The translations under genes were made by a program, and so were the position numbers. The notes under the pieces are model-generated. The model saw only the letters and a program-made list of their open reading frames with translations, was not told the origin of the DNA and did no database searches. Shown here piece by piece: positions 12,309 to 24,620 of a stretch of DNA of 64,000 bases. Position 1 is the first letter of the stretch. Each line of letters opens with the position of its first letter. Source of the DNA: Takakia lepidozioides (Eukaryota; Streptophyta; Takakiopsida; Takakiales; Takakiaceae); contig CM060734.1 in assembly GCA_030704615.1 (NCBI GenBank), positions 57,492,042 through 57,556,041 of the forward strand, read 5' to 3'.

Positions 12309-13638
12309 CGTCAGTTCGGCGCGAATGTCTGCGGTGGCTGGTCTTTGATGAAGCTGACAGGTCTTCTCCATCTCTCGGCGATCAGCGTCATGCCTGTGGG
12401 CCTTTGTTGCTCCAACTGTCACTCTGTACATTTGCTGAAGCAGAAAAGCCTAGTGTAGTATCTCACATGTTGAATGCTAGGTGAAACACCCACTACCAAT
12501 CAAGTGATAATATATACTCGGAAGTATCATCCCTGCAGATTTTTTTCTTCAAGGGCTTTTTTATTGGAATATTGAGGACCTATTTGATTGGTTTCGAGTT
12601 ATCACCTAGATATTATTCCTCTCGAGGCCTGTCCACCTAGAATGAAATCCACGCTTGCCAATGCACTCATGCAGTTATGTGTTAGACTGCAGGTGTCAAT
12701 GGATTGTGTAGAAGAGCTTTGGAACTCTATCTTGGCACCATTGTACTACAAGGTGCATGCCCCAGGCCTTGGTAATATTGCTGTTTACCGTCCTAGACCA
12801 ATGCCACTGAGGACAGAGGAGAAGGGAACCCTGGGTGCGTGGAAGGAATGCGAGAAAGAAAGAGAGGACTTGATAATGTGCAGAAGGAGAGAACACTAAA
12901 CCATCTACATGCAGTAGAATACCCTGTGCAGATCTTACCGAACAAACCAGACCCCGATATCTCCTTTCTCACAATCACGTCCCAGTGCAAACACTATCTC
13001 GATGCACTGGAGGAAGAGTACCCTTAAACAATCTTTGAACGAGCTGGGCTGGAATCTTGACTCTGTGTATCCATCAGCAGGCCGGGGTTGCCCGGTTCTG
13101 CTTTCCAGCTTCTGGCTTATGTCCGTGGCTGGAATCGCACTGTCCAGGCCTACAGTTGCGGGTTCACTTAGACTTAGACTTGCAAGTTTTTCCACACGCT
13201 CATTCAATGTCGCCGAAAGAAGCACATGCTGAAAAAGGGCTTGAAAAGAGCTGAAAAAGATCAAATCTTTCCTCCCCTGCTGGCCAGACATTAGCGCAAG
13301 AGAACCCTGTTGTGACCATGCACTCTATCAGTCAGGGCCTGGACAACCTGCTAAAATTTTGGGACCTGGTCGTCTGTTCGCAGCAAGTTGCGAATTGTTG
13401 CCTTGTTGGCGCTGCTGCAGATGGGCCACCCATCTCTTATCCAGTCATGAAGTCCAATGCTTTTGTACTTGTATGAGGTGACAATGCCAAGGAAAACAAT
13501 GAAAATATGCATTGGAAGTTCCAGAAACAGAGATCTACAATCATGGTGACTGTTTGACAGATTTCCGAAGTTATCAATCGAAGTGTGTCGATCATCACAA
13601 ATTGTGCTGGGGGGACGAAAGGTCTTGAAGAGGAGGAG
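12309..13638. other. Stretch without a supported gene
   Basis: After the duplicated LINE segment the sequence has no resemblance to the element and no convincing ORF. Several frames of 60-118 codons overlap one another on both strands, as expected by chance. Confidence 0.4.
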
Positions 13639-13893
13639 ATGGCACAATGTGCAACGCAAATGCAGGTGTTCTCACATAGAGATGTGGGTAGAGTCTTTGG
13701 TGATCGTCGAGCTTCCAAGGGTACTCATTGCTCTCAAAATTCCGCGCAGTTTTTGAATGGGTTACTCAAAGTTGCAGTTACTGCTCGCACATTCGCTAGT
13801 GTGAACCAGGGGTGGAGGTCGGCCTTCTCTCAACTCACTAGCAGCTTTAGTACATCTGCAAATGTAGAACGGAAAAAATCTTGGAATTTATCA
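13639..13893 (+). CDS. Possible first exon with a mitochondrial-type presequence
   Basis: From the ATG at 13639 the frame encodes about 85 residues ending in a segment rich in Arg, Ser, Ala and Phe with almost no acidic residues (ARTFASVNQGWRSAFSQL, then SSFSTSAN). This composition is typical of mitochondrial targeting presequences. A good donor, CAG followed by GTAGGT, ends the segment at 13893. I could not find a matching downstream exon before the retroelement remains that start near 14.8 kb. It could be a real but truncated host gene, or a chance ORF. I do not recognise the family. Confidence 0.3.
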
Positions 13894-14866
13894 GGTAGGT
13901 CTTGTACGTGGCTTCGATTCTTCTGGGTTTGGACTTCAAGTAGAATTCTAGAATTTTAGGCAGAACACACGACGTTGGCCTCTCAGCCCTATGTTTGCAT
14001 CCCTCTGAATAAAAGCCTTACTGTTTTTCAGTATGCACTCCAATACCGTTCTCGAGCAGCTAAAGTTTCATCACAGGTGAATGCAAAGGACTTTTAAATG
14101 TGACAATGTTTACTACTACATTGACGAGATGCATTGTCAAGTGAAAAATCAAAGAAGATTTTTGTGAACTACGTGGAACCGTTGTGAACTAAGATATTGT
14201 TGGGCACATGTGTGCGAATTTCATCTTAGAGGATTGCATTTGGGCGTACAACACTGTCGCACTAGACCAGTGTCGTGTGCTTTTGAATTGTTTGTCTTTG
14301 TTCCCTCATGTTCGTTCCGTGCTTCCGCACTCGAAATCCTTACTTCCATGCCTCATTCAAATGCGTCAACACCATTTTACTCCTACATGTTCTAAACCTT
14401 TTGCCAAGTTTTCTCACGCTGAGACAGAGTCGGTATGCATTAGTGTGATCTGGGGTGTCTTTGTAAAAACAGAAGGCACATGCTACGAGCTTGAAGGCCA
14501 GTACTTTGATGACTACCTCCCGTGGCCCTTCAAGATGGTCATGGTGATGGTCATTGGAGGTGCAATGAAAATGATGATACTTGGAAAATTGATATCAGAT
14601 ACTGACAAGACATGATGACACAACTTTCTTGCCTCCGGATGTGGGAAAACTTAAGGGGTAACACATTGACCAGATCCTCCACAACTCCATAGTACAACCT
14701 TGCACATCAAGAGAGATGGAAGCATCCCCGTACGAACCCAGGGCTTCAAGCAGCTTGATGAATTGGTCACCATCACAGGCAAGACTGGACAGCGTGTAGG
14801 GAATCATAAAATCGGGAACGTCGACCCTCATTGTCTGAGAAGATGGGGACTTGTGTGGGACACACG
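13894..14866. other. Stretch without a confident gene
   Basis: Two frames look slightly coding: 14460-14560 (+), containing YELEGQYFDDYLPWPFK, and 14595-14831 (-), containing RVDVPDFMIPYTLSSLA. Neither matches a family I know and neither has an obvious splice partner. They may be exons of an interrupted gene. Confidence 0.3.
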
Positions 14867-15446
14867 TTAATTTTTAGGCCATGGTCTAACTTCATGATCC
14901 CCTTTCCCTGCATATATTGGAAAAGGTGGTTTTGCCCTTGTTGGAGGTACCGCCATCTGTGGCCCTACACCCTGCCCTCTCACAGGTGTTGGTCCTTGAG
15001 GACCTACTGTTGTAGTGGTGGAACTCCCACCAGGTATTGGCCCATGAGCACTCCCTGCTACTGGCCCCTCTGTACTTACAGTATTCCCAGCTCCAGTTGC
15101 ACTACTTCCCACACTCCCTGTCCCCCAGAGCCACAACGAAGCTGCCCGCTTGATCCCCCTGAGCGGACACCTTCGTTGGTCTGTGATTCAAGTACTCCAC
15201 TTGATCCAGGTCCAACAGGTTGGGATGTCCTGGTTGTAGTCTCAACCTCAACTGTTGGGTCTACTTCTTCATACTCTTCATCTTCCAAATTCATCTCTCT
15301 GTTTTCATCTTCCAAGTTCTTCTCTTGGTTTTCCTCTTGCTCACTCATATAACTAACTGGAGTGGTATTGAAGAGTCTGAACTCTCGTTGGCTCTACCAC
15401 ATCTTCCTCTCCTTCTTTGTCTTGTGTTGCCTTCCGGATTGTTCAT
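14867..15446 (-). pseudogene. Ty3-type gag N-terminal fragment
   Basis: Reading leftwards from an ATG near 15446, an Arg-rich start is followed, after one frameshift near 15350, by an acidic segment (EEYEEVDPTVEVETTTRTSQ). The frame shifts again near 15080 into a Gly/Thr-rich linker ending in VGPQGPTPVRGQGVGPQM and then TRAKPPFPIYAGKGDHEV. The same linker and FPIYxGKGDH block occur at 41570-41710 on the plus strand, so both belong to one Ty3 family. The fragment is cut at about 14867 where gag should continue into the capsid region. The frameshifts show it is dead. Confidence 0.7.
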
Positions 15447-16211
15447 GGGTACATCTACACCAAGACCAAGGAGGTACGTAGTTTGGTCATGGGTTGTGGT
15501 TTATACTATGCTGCTTGTTTCATTGCACGCTATCACATTGAGCAGCAGAAAATGCAGACGAGATTTCACAGTTATTCCACTCGTGATCATTGGGTTTTAC
15601 CTCATACGTATCTGCATGATATGAAGATCATGTTGTAGAAGAATTCTCAACTTCGTTCTTGGTTCAATTTTGTTTTGGACACTTTGACCAAAGAAAAATT
15701 GGGCCTTGACGATATTTTTTATAAGGGACATGAAGCCAGGAAATACTTACACTATTCCAAGGTCGTTGGCACACCCCTCATTTATACGGACAATGAGCTA
15801 CGGGAGTACACTGGTTTTGCTCGCAAGAGATTGATGCAAGTGTTAAAATTTAAGCTTCCAGATATGGTGGGCAAACACTGTATGCCACGCAGGATTCCTG
15901 AGAAGCCACCTAAGGTCAGAGCACCAAAAGGCCACAGGGGGGAAGATGATTCTGATATTACTGGTTCTATGGAGGAACCTTTTGACATGGCTGAGGACTA
16001 TGCAATACAAATGGTAGAGAAGAAACGACGGGGATCTCATATGCCTGAGAAGTTACCTCGTTATCAGCCAAATGAAGGACAATCATTTCCATTTGGTGAA
16101 CAGTCATCTCCACCAGCCAGTGACAGGGCTCGGGCTCGCACACAAAGCCCTCCAAGGGACTCTCACCGACAGAAGGGTCCTCGTTCCCAAAGGTTTGCTG
16201 ATCTTAAGTAA
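15447..16211 (+). pseudogene. Terminal ORF of an LTR retrotransposon, function unrecognised
   Basis: The coding sense starts abruptly at the edge of the minus-strand gag fragment. It runs through one stop (15636-15638) and one frame change, and then an open frame covers 15675-16211 (KEKLGLDDIFYKGHEARKY, later a basic, Ser/Pro-rich tail ending RSQRFADLK). It stops about 20 bases before a polypurine tract and an LTR-like start, the position of the last ORF of an LTR element. The sequence does not resemble RT, integrase or gag motifs that I know. It could be an additional ORF of the element or a divergent polyprotein tail. Confidence 0.45.
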
Positions 16212-16229
16212 ACCGTGAGGACACGGCTT

Positions 16230-16246
16230 TTTGAGAGGGGGAAGGG
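16230..16246 (+). promoter_or_regulatory. Polypurine tract before a 3' LTR
   Basis: The run TTTTTTGAGAGGGGGAAGGG (about 16228-16246) sits three bases before TGTTAGAGGG. A T-rich run followed by a purine run directly before a TG dinucleotide is the plus-strand priming site of LTR retrotransposons. Confidence 0.7.
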
Positions 16247-16249
16247 TAA

Positions 16250-17073
16250 TGTTAGAGGGATGTCTGGGACTTAGACAGTTTTACGAATTTTGTGGGGTAC
16301 CCTTAATTTTTGTGCAGACTTACGGATGGTAGACTTAGACCAACATAGGCCTTAGGGGTGACAGACACAGGCTTTAGGGGCGGTAGACAAGTGTACACAC
16401 TCAGTCACAGGCTTACACAGTTTGACACAGCCTTACACAGTCTATCACAGCCCGACACAACCCGACATAGTCAACCACAGCCCGACATAGCCCCACACGG
16501 TCCGGCACAGCCAATCACAGCTTGACACAGTCACAGCCCGTCACAACGTATATAAGGAACGGTTATCATTGGCAGGGAACGATTGTATAGGAACGACATC
16601 TGCAAAGGGAACGTGTTTTCTTCTTGGATGACAGTTAGTTAGTTAGGCGGTTAGAACAGCTTGTAGATAGATTAGGCAGAGCAGCAACATGGAGGAGACC
16701 ACTCTTCGGGACACACTTCTGGGGATCACGACTTGGTCATCAGGGAGAGAAGGAGGATCTGGAGCTAAGGAATGGAGAGCACAGTGGAGGAGGAGACGAT
16801 CTGAGATGCTTGATTCATGCAAGCTGTAGAGATGTACTGTAGAGCAGACTAGAGACACCATGGCCACGCCCTGATACTTGATAGATCTTAATCTAATACA
16901 TATTCCATACTCACATTGTGTAGAAAGACCTGAGTGAAGCTGTGGAATGAATGGATGAGTGATTGGAACCTGATAGATTGCTGACGCAATCTGTTACTTA
17001 ATCATAAATAGTAAGGTAACTTGTTGACATGAAGGCAAGAAGGAATACAAACAAGAAGCACTTCCATGATACA
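16250..17073 (+). mobile_element. Long terminal repeat, probable 3' LTR (right edge approximate)
   Basis: The segment opens with TGTTAGAGGG directly after the polypurine tract. It contains a repetitive U3-like block (16396-16545), a TATA-like box (GTATATAAGG near 16548) and a downstream transcribed-looking region. The right edge is placed near 17073, where the unrelated minus-strand protease begins. No second LTR copy is visible in the window, so the boundary cannot be confirmed. Confidence 0.55.
16396..16545 (+). repeat. Degenerate 9-11 bp tandem array in LTR U3
   Basis: Units of the type CACAGCCCGA, CACAGCCTTA, CACAGTCTAT and CATAGCCC follow one another at least 12 times, directly upstream of a TATA-like box. 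Such arrays often act as enhancers in LTRs. That role is inferred. Confidence 0.7.
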
Positions 17074-17613
17074 CTAGTTGTAGGTCATGACCGATTGTTC
17101 TAAGCGGGCTGAGTGCTTAGAGATTTCCAACTCTTCTATCTTGGAGTTCCCACCTCGGATAGCAAAGGGATGGGTGAGTAAAAGCCGCTCGACATCTACC
17201 ACGTATGTGTAGCCTCCGGTCTTTAGCCGAACATTCGCTAAGTGACCCACTGGTCTGATCTTCCGTTGGTCAGCCGGTCTGATAGTTAATGGAGACTCCC
17301 CTATCATGTTCAACCATAACTTTGACAAGGTGGAGAGTGGCATGATGTTGACTGAGCTCCCGTCATCCACTAAACAACGTCGTATCAGACGGTCTGCAAT
17401 CTCCACTTCTATTTCTACTGGGCCCGAATCGACATGGGCGTTAATGTGGTGGGTCTGAGCAAAAGTACCTACTCGTTTCCTCACCAAGGATGCTTTGAGT
17501 GCATGTCGGACTATTGATGCCAGTGCTATGAGATGGGCAAATGTAATGTTTGTCTGAATGTGGCGCAAGTCTTCCATTAGATTATACGGCTCCAACTCAT
17601 CGGTGAAGCGCAT
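17074..17613 (-). pseudogene. Ty3-type aspartic protease, truncated
   Basis: The frame encodes a retropepsin-like domain with CLVDDGSSVNIMPLSTLSKL, in which DDGSS takes the place of the usual DTG/DSG active site. A glycine-containing block before THPFAIRGGNSK follows. It is the direct continuation of the gag to its right and would process the polyprotein. The reading ends at about 17074, next to the LTR of another element, so reverse transcriptase and integrase are absent here. One frame change separates it from the gag tail. Confidence 0.72.
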
Positions 17614-20425
17614 AGTGGAATGCGTTCTCCTTTTGGGAAGTTCGCTGGTGCTACTGGTCGATTGGCCGAACTCTTTGTTCTGGATGTCAAAAGTGGCCGA
17701 GAAATGGTTGGCCGGACTGCCAGAGATTCGGTCTCTGCAAATGCTACCTCCTTCTCCTTGGGATGGGTATCCTCTTCCTCCCTGAGTACAGTTTCCGCCA
17801 CCTTCCGTGCGTTTGACTTCATGACTTTAAAGTTCAGATCTGACTGACTCCGACGCCACATACCCAGGGCCCTTTCCCTCGCGTATCTTGTTGTTGTTGT
17901 TGGGTCATACCTGCATAGCTACCTTCCTCTAGGTTAGCCTGCGTAGTTTGATTGGCGCAGAGCTCACTGGAAATCCAATTGACTTGGTGTTGCGTCTCCT
18001 ATTGACAGGACGACTGACTTGGATGCATACTAGCCTGTTGTTGGGATGGCGCTGAAGTGGACGCCTGCTGCCCTCCCTGCACCCTTACATCCTGAGGAGG
18101 AGACCACGTATTAGAAGAACCCTAGGCTATCTGAGCCACAGGATTTGAATAGGCTGCTCGGGAATTTTGTCCCATAGCTGCCTTGCCCCCAGAATATGAT
18201 GGGCCTGCCTGATCTGTTCTAGGCCGATGTGCTATCTGTGTTGGAGTAGCAAAATACATGTTATGATGTTGTGGTAGAGGGTTGGGTGGTTCAGTGGTAT
18301 ACTGATCCGGGAAGGGTGCTCGCTGCCCTTCCAAGTTCCTCTCTACTTGTTGAATGGTGGCCGGCGTAGGCTAGTCCACTTGTCTATGACATTTGTCCAA
18401 GGGGCGACCTCGTTGGCCACAGTGCAAACACACAATGTCACTCCAACAATTTTCAGTTGGGTGAGTGGTTCTTCCGCACTTTTGACATCCTCTACGGGAT
18501 TGATTGAATTGCCTTTTTGTTTATCTTGATAAGTTGGGTTCCGGATTACCTGCCTTTTCCGAATGGGATAAAGACAGTGTTGAGACGCATGTCTCGAGTT
18601 GTTGCAATTGGAACACCATACCTTGGCCGGGTTGGGGCCGGACTCTCCAACTGGGGCCGCATCTCGGTACCCCACTGGTAATCTGCTGACCGATTGAGCT
18701 CATGCGGTTGCCCATTGTTTCAATTGTCTTGATGAGAGAAGTGACTTGTGCCTCTAAATGGCCCACTCGCGAATCGGATTGCCCGCTTGAATCTGCATGT
18801 GAGTTGGTAAGAACAGTGTTCATGTATTGCGGCACCGTTGGCGCTACTACGGGTGTCGAGGCCGCTGCTGGGGCATAGGGTCTCACTCCTCCTACATAAG
18901 ATGGCGTGTAATGCATCGCGGGCTGGATTACCGCTAATGGTGCCGGCTCCTACGCGGGCTCGATTGAAATGTACGATGGTAGAGCAAAGTCGGGCATCTT
19001 AGCTCGTTGTACTTGGCGTTGCATGTTGTCAAATTCCTTGCCCACTTGTATGGCATCTACCAAAGTTGCGGGTCTTTGCTGCAAAACATGAAAGTGAGTG
19101 GCCTCTCGTAATCCACTCAAAAACAATCTTTGAGTACCCCATCATCTAGGGGGGTCAAAGGGTTTTGGAGTCGCATTAGCTCCCTGAATCGCATTTCGAA
19201 GTCTGCTACCTCCTCTGTGGGGCCTTGGCGAATCCTTGCCAGTGCCATCAAGACACTGGTGAACTGGTGGACTGCCCGAAAATGATCTAGAAATGCATCC
19301 CGAATCTGCCGCCAAGTAATAAATATACCTGGAGCCTGTTGCCAATACCAAATAGATGCTCTTCCCCTCATGGTTGTGGGAAACCATATCAGCCAATGGG
19401 CATCATTTAGTGCTTGGTTAGAGTAGCAACATTGAATGAAACTCTTCACATGATATTCTGGATTTTCATGTGCTTCCCCAGAGAACCAAGGCAGATGCCT
19501 GGGCAATGTGAGCGGGGGCAGGCCTGTTGGAACCACAATGGGTACCTCAAGAGGTCCTGGAATATGTGCCATGATTGACACTAATGACGGCGAGGGACTC
19601 CTTGACCTGGCCGGTGGGGTATAAGGGGGACTAGAGATAGGGGAAACCACTCGTGAACACTCGATGTCCGAAGAACTTTCAATGTTCTCTCCTTCCCACT
19701 CTCTCTTTCCCAAACTTCTAGTTTCTAAGTCTGACTCTGGACTCAATGCTGGGTTTTTCCCTAGCAACTGATCATGGACGGCTTCTCTAGCCAGTCTTCT
19801 CTGTAACCTGGTATCAAACGATATGCTATCCAGGCTTGGGAGTGTGTCTCTTGATCCTGAGAGACATACACTCACTGTTGGACCGACGAGGATTCTCCTG
19901 CCTCAGTCTGTACTGAAGGACCTATATTTCCTTGAACTACCATGTCAAGAATAAACAAGGTCAAATCTGCATACCTTCCATGAAACCGCGGCGATGGAGG
20001 CACGTCAATGTGCAATCGATGGTGCATTAAGGGATAACCAACCGGCCAAGGTCCTTCACAATGCGAGCACTCGGATCGGAGTATCAGATGCTGGCTTGCA
20101 AAGAACTGGCAAGACTCACAATGAGTATAGAAATCAACTTGCCACCCTAGTGGGCTAGGAGGGAAGAACTCGGGTGTAGTGCTCCCAAGTAAATACCTGG
20201 GTAGGGACAACCCGGAAACACAAATCTGTCTGGGCACCAATAAAAATTTTGAGTGGTGCCGTATGGAAGAATTCGGGTATTCCAAACTCTATCGTCAATC
20301 CAACATTTCTTATGCATTTTTTTCTCCCCCAGATATCGGATATATTCTTCGATCCTCTCCCGGGTAGATAAGGGTTTGTGGAAAAACCGATGTCGAATGC
20401 GCTTCACTTTTTTGTCAAAGAACAT
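17577..20425 (-). pseudogene. Ty3-type gag with zinc knuckles, frameshifted
   Basis: The gag reads leftwards in at least four frames: about 20285-19872, 19875-19117, 18916-18521 and 18675-17577. The capsid region lies near 19500-19150 and includes LPWFSGEAHENPEYHVKSF and RGRASIWYWQQ, typical of Ty3 gag. Zinc knuckles follow near 18650-18380: CSNCNNSRHASQHC, then CQKCGRTTHPTENC, then CLHCGQRGRPLDKC, where Arg replaces the usual His. A Pro/Ser-rich linker separates capsid and knuckles. The multiple frame breaks show it is inactive. Confidence 0.75.
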
Positions 20426-22069
20426 GTCAGCTTTTTAATTGTGCTTAACAATTCCACACTTATTTGCACACTGCGTTAATCAAGGAATGATGAGATGAAC
20501 ATAATGTAGCCTGGCTGGTTTAATACAACATGGCATAACCGCCTCTCGCTACTGCATCCCACCCAAAATGGAGACTCGGGACCTCTCACGCTAGAAGTTC
20601 CTGAAATCTCCACACTGATCACTCAGATCCGGACGACTACTGGAGGCGGGCTCATCTCGTCCTCCTCTGAGGAAGTGTACTCAGTAGGTCCACTCGGGGC
20701 ACTCTCTATTGAAGAAGCCGCATGTACCACGCGATGTGGTAACCGAGGCAGTTATGCCCGATGAGTCCTCATGCCAAAAGGAAAGGTTGCTGGCTGGGCT
20801 GGGTCCAACAGAATCAACCTACGAACTGTAGCAGGTGGTGCAAGAAAAGAACTCTCTGCTGGCCGGTCTCTAACTGTGTGCAGCAATGACAACTGGACGT
20901 AATCAACTCATGGATAAGGGATGCTGGTGTGGTCCCCCGGTGATAATATCGGGGCGGCAGATCAGATGAGAAACTGATGGGTGGCAGATTTCATTCATCC
21001 TAGCCCGGTGATTGTTTAAGTTGCTAATGCGTTATTGATTGGTTTGGTATAGGAATTTAGGGGTGCTCCCAAGTGGAGAGCGGTTTCCCAATGCTCACGA
21101 CATAAAGATCGTTCCCAGGACGTTCCCCTGGTACCTTGAGGGTAATTTAGTTAGCTCCAGCATCCTACGATGATTCTCTATTTCTACGAATTTCATGCAT
21201 TTGTTGGAAGGTTTTATGATTTGTTCTTTATTATTCAGAAGGGTAATTCGCCTTTAATAAGGGGTTTTATCCGGACCCCCTTAACTTTAAAACGGAAACT
21301 TTCAGGGATGCATCGCCCCCATCCGCCGATGATATTTGAAATCAAGTACCTGGCCGCTGGGGGGCCTTGGGTCAAGGAATGGTCATTGTTTTATTAGATC
21401 TCGGGGATTACCTAGACGTTTGAATTGTTATCATTCATCCGATGGACTGACCATTGAGGTTGAAACTTGGATCGCTCTAAGCAGGGGAGACTGACTTGGA
21501 AAGCGGATCCGGTCCCTTCCTAGGAGGTAGGAAATTAATCCACCTCGAGATTTAGGGGGGGACATTGGGCGGGACATACATGATCCCCGTCTCCCTGTGA
21601 ATGAATTTGAGGTTCGTCCCAACTATAAGCGTGTTGGGAGTCTAGGCATGTAAGAAGTAGTAATAAACAAACACTTGGAAGGCAATTACTATTAAAGACG
21701 TAGAAAACCCATAAACAAAATGTAGGACTAAGAAACGCAAATCGCCCTGTGAAGTGAAGTTGTTAAGCTTTGCTTTGCCAGTTGGAAGTTAGACTGTTTA
21801 GATCCGTAGCTACCACGGACCCTTGCACTTACTGCAGCCGGGTAGGCGGTTCATTGAGCCCAACCTACACCGCAACTTGCCACGACCCACTAGGCTAGTA
21901 TGCCGTCACCTGGCCGCGCGCGACCAGGGATCATCAATACGTCTTATGATATTGACATCCGTAGACTTTACATGTGCGAATGCTTTTGAATTTATAGCAT
22001 GGAATTCATCCCTAGTCAAAGGATCAACAAAAGCTTGCAATCGCTTAGACTTGAAACAACCACATGTAT
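20426..22069. other. Stretch without a supported gene, possibly retroelement leader
   Basis: This lies upstream of the minus-strand gag and may contain its leader and LTR, but I could not find a second LTR copy, a primer-binding site or clean TG/CA ends. No frame shows a known domain. Confidence 0.35.
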
Positions 22070-23798
22070 TCAAAGGGTCAAAAAACTCAACAAAAGTGAA
22101 CTCCCTGAATACATCACTTGGTTTATAGATTGATCTACCAAAATGGTTGTGATATTTCCAACGAAAGAGAGTAAAGCCAATTCATGTTGCTCAAAAAAAC
22201 CAAAAGTGGCTGAGATTACCTCTTTAACACAAATCCATTCCATTGCACGATTAAGATATAACACATGAATATATCCAATCTTTTTTTTTTTTACTGGAGA
22301 TAAAAGGTAGAGACGTCTTTGTACATCAGATGTAAGTCTCCTGTCACACATCTCTGGAAACAAGAAGACATTCCGAAAAAGACTATTAGTTGATTGGAAA
22401 CAAGTTGACATCGTATCTCCAGAGCAAAACTTCAAAGAATCACCACCGTAAGACACGTGCTTTGAGTGGAGACCTACTAACAGACCCCTGACTACTAGAA
22501 GGTGTACGATCAGAACCAATGTCAATTGTAGTATCAGAGGAAGATAGAAACCATCCATCTTGCACCCTAGGAATAGCAAGTGCTACAATAGAATTACGAC
22601 CAGCGCCAACATGACCACGGCCATGTGAGTAAGTGTGGCCAGAATGACGTCCTCCTGCTCTGGCCCTCCCACCAAACTGACCTCCTCTCGGGATGAGCGG
22701 AGGACTGTTGCTGAAGGAGGTACGTTGTTTCTTGTAGTAAGGAACTGAGCCAGGAATTGGCGAATTGAGGGAGAAACTCAGTGGTTTGATCAGCCTCTCA
22801 ATCGTTCGTACCCCCGACTTTATGCTTGGCCAAGAGCTTGCCACATGGCGCAAACACAAACTCGGTCGCAGTCTCTTTCATCAAATCTCTAGTATACATA
22901 AAGGTGATGTGTGCCAAGACCGCTATCTTTGCAGAACCAGCCAACCAAATTTAAAAAGCAACAAATTTGGTTTTGAGAGACGGAAATTCAGAATGATAGA
23001 ACTCCACCAGATTGTTGACCATGTACCAAACAGCTTGGTCAAACCACAGTAGACTACCCATGCACCCACCTTTTGAGTTCGCCAAACTGCAAGGGCATCT
23101 CAAAAAGGGCCTATGCCAATTCCACCATGCTGTTCGGTGGTTATCATCACGACGAGCACCAATATTCATGTTGCCCTTAGTGCAAACATGAATGCTTGTG
23201 CTCATCGCACATCTCTTGGGATCGTAAGCAGAAATTGGAAAGACATTGGGGATTTCCACAATAACCTTTAGAAACTGAAATCCATCAGCTCTTTTGGCCT
23301 TACAATCATCCACTTCAGCCTGTGAAATGTTGGCCCATGTCATCCACATGTGGAGATCAATTGGCGCCAAGAGCTGCAGGTTAAAGAGTGTCCACATACG
23401 GTGACATTTCTCAGTAACCATCAATTCTACCGCCCTTGGAGGAGGGAGGGGAGCCACTGGTTCCTTTCTCCCACTACTAATCAGATTGTTCCTTGACAGC
23501 TCAATTTGTGAGCTCTGAATCCCTTCCACATACTCTTCCAATGTGGTTCGATCCACATCTGGGATCGTCATCTTGGCCAAGAGTGTCACACACCTCATTT
23601 CGGTAAGCTCCCCTTCAAGTCATAGTTACTCGCTTTGATGCGCGCGCCTGACTCCCAACCTGGCCGCCGGGCCAACTTGGAGCTTCGGCTGCTCACCGGG
23701 ACATAACGGTCCCCCTTCGCTCTCCCAAAGAACCCTCCACCGATTTGGGCGTAGTGGGAATTCCCTTTGGTAGTTGGCAGTCCGGAACAGCTCCCCAC
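22070..23798 (-). pseudogene. Unrecognised broken ORF
   Basis: A coding-looking minus-strand reading runs from about 23798 through a frame change near 23600, then 23598-22951, and then with interruptions 22859-22440 and 22579-22070. Clear stretches include ARIKASNYDLKG, LEEYVEGIQSSQIELSRNN, LPPPRAVELMVTEKCHRM and FPISAYDPKRCAMS. The later part is rich in Gly, Arg and His (GGQFGGRARAGGRHSGH), like an RNA-binding tail. I do not recognise the family. Its position between retroelements and its frame breaks suggest a transposon-derived protein, possibly a gag-like ORF. Confidence 0.4.
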
Positions 23799-24099
23799 TC
23801 TTTGGTCGCTTTCCGGCTCGCTCGGTTACTCACTAGTTTTTGGTCACCAACGGGCTTGCACCGTTCTCGGGGTTACTACTCCCTATATATACTTCTGTGA
23901 CTGTCCGCGGGGGTTTCACAAACAACCATGCCATTTCATGGCGAACCACCACGAAAACCCTCGACTCCCGGTGATGAGTCGCGGTGAGTCTTGGCCCACC
24001 CACCACGACCCTTATGGACCGTGATGAGTCCCAAGACTCCCCACGACTCCCACCACGAGGTCTCCGCCCCATGGTGCACCATAAGCATTCGTGTCATTT

Positions 24100-24620
24100 A
24101 CCACTGGGATAACGACTCATTTTGAGTCGTAAAAGTCAAAAAATTGGGATCGACTGGAAGTTACAAACGACTAGTTACAACAGACATGGTAGTTGGGTTG
24201 GACATCCAATGATTGGAGTGGTAAAGGACGTAGACGCGCGAACAACTGCTCAGCAATTAATGCGATTTATGCTGAAGAACCACGTGGCGTAACCAGGCGG
24301 GCCGCCCGTGTGTCTGACTTTTTGGGCTGACTTTGACTTTTCCCTCTGGATGAGTGGACTGACTTACCCGGGGCGCGGTGACACATGGACGCAGACGTGG
24401 ATGCCGATGTGGCGGCACCGTGACAAGCGGCAATGCTGCCGCGTGGCCACGGGCCCAAGACGCCACATCGCAGTCGGCCACATAACTTGGAGTGCTACAT
24501 GTCACGTGGCAACAGCCACTAACGAAGTCGACTGCACAACTGCCGGCAGACGAATCCACGGGGACCACGTGGAGAGTGTGTGGGTCGACGCGTAGCGTCG
24601 TCCCCACGCAATGGCAGTGA
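24100..24620. repeat. GC-rich tract with repeated CACGTGG words
   Basis: G-box-type words CCACGTGG or CACGTGG occur near 24279, 24503 and 24565, with related CACATGG, GACGTGG and CCACGGG words between them. A short palindrome, ACGACTCA with TGAGTCGT, lies near 24112-24130. It could be a promoter-like region or a transposon subterminal region. There is no ORF of substance. Confidence 0.4.

Noticed and set aside
14831-15352. 173-codon plus-strand ORF rich in Cys, Pro and Ser
   Set aside because: It is the antisense shadow of the minus-strand gag fragment, whose linker and FPIYAGKGDH block are recognisable.
23950-24060. TGATGAGTC words resembling a hammerhead ribozyme core
   Set aside because: The required CUGAUGA box is off by one base, and neither the GAAA box nor the three-stem layout is present.
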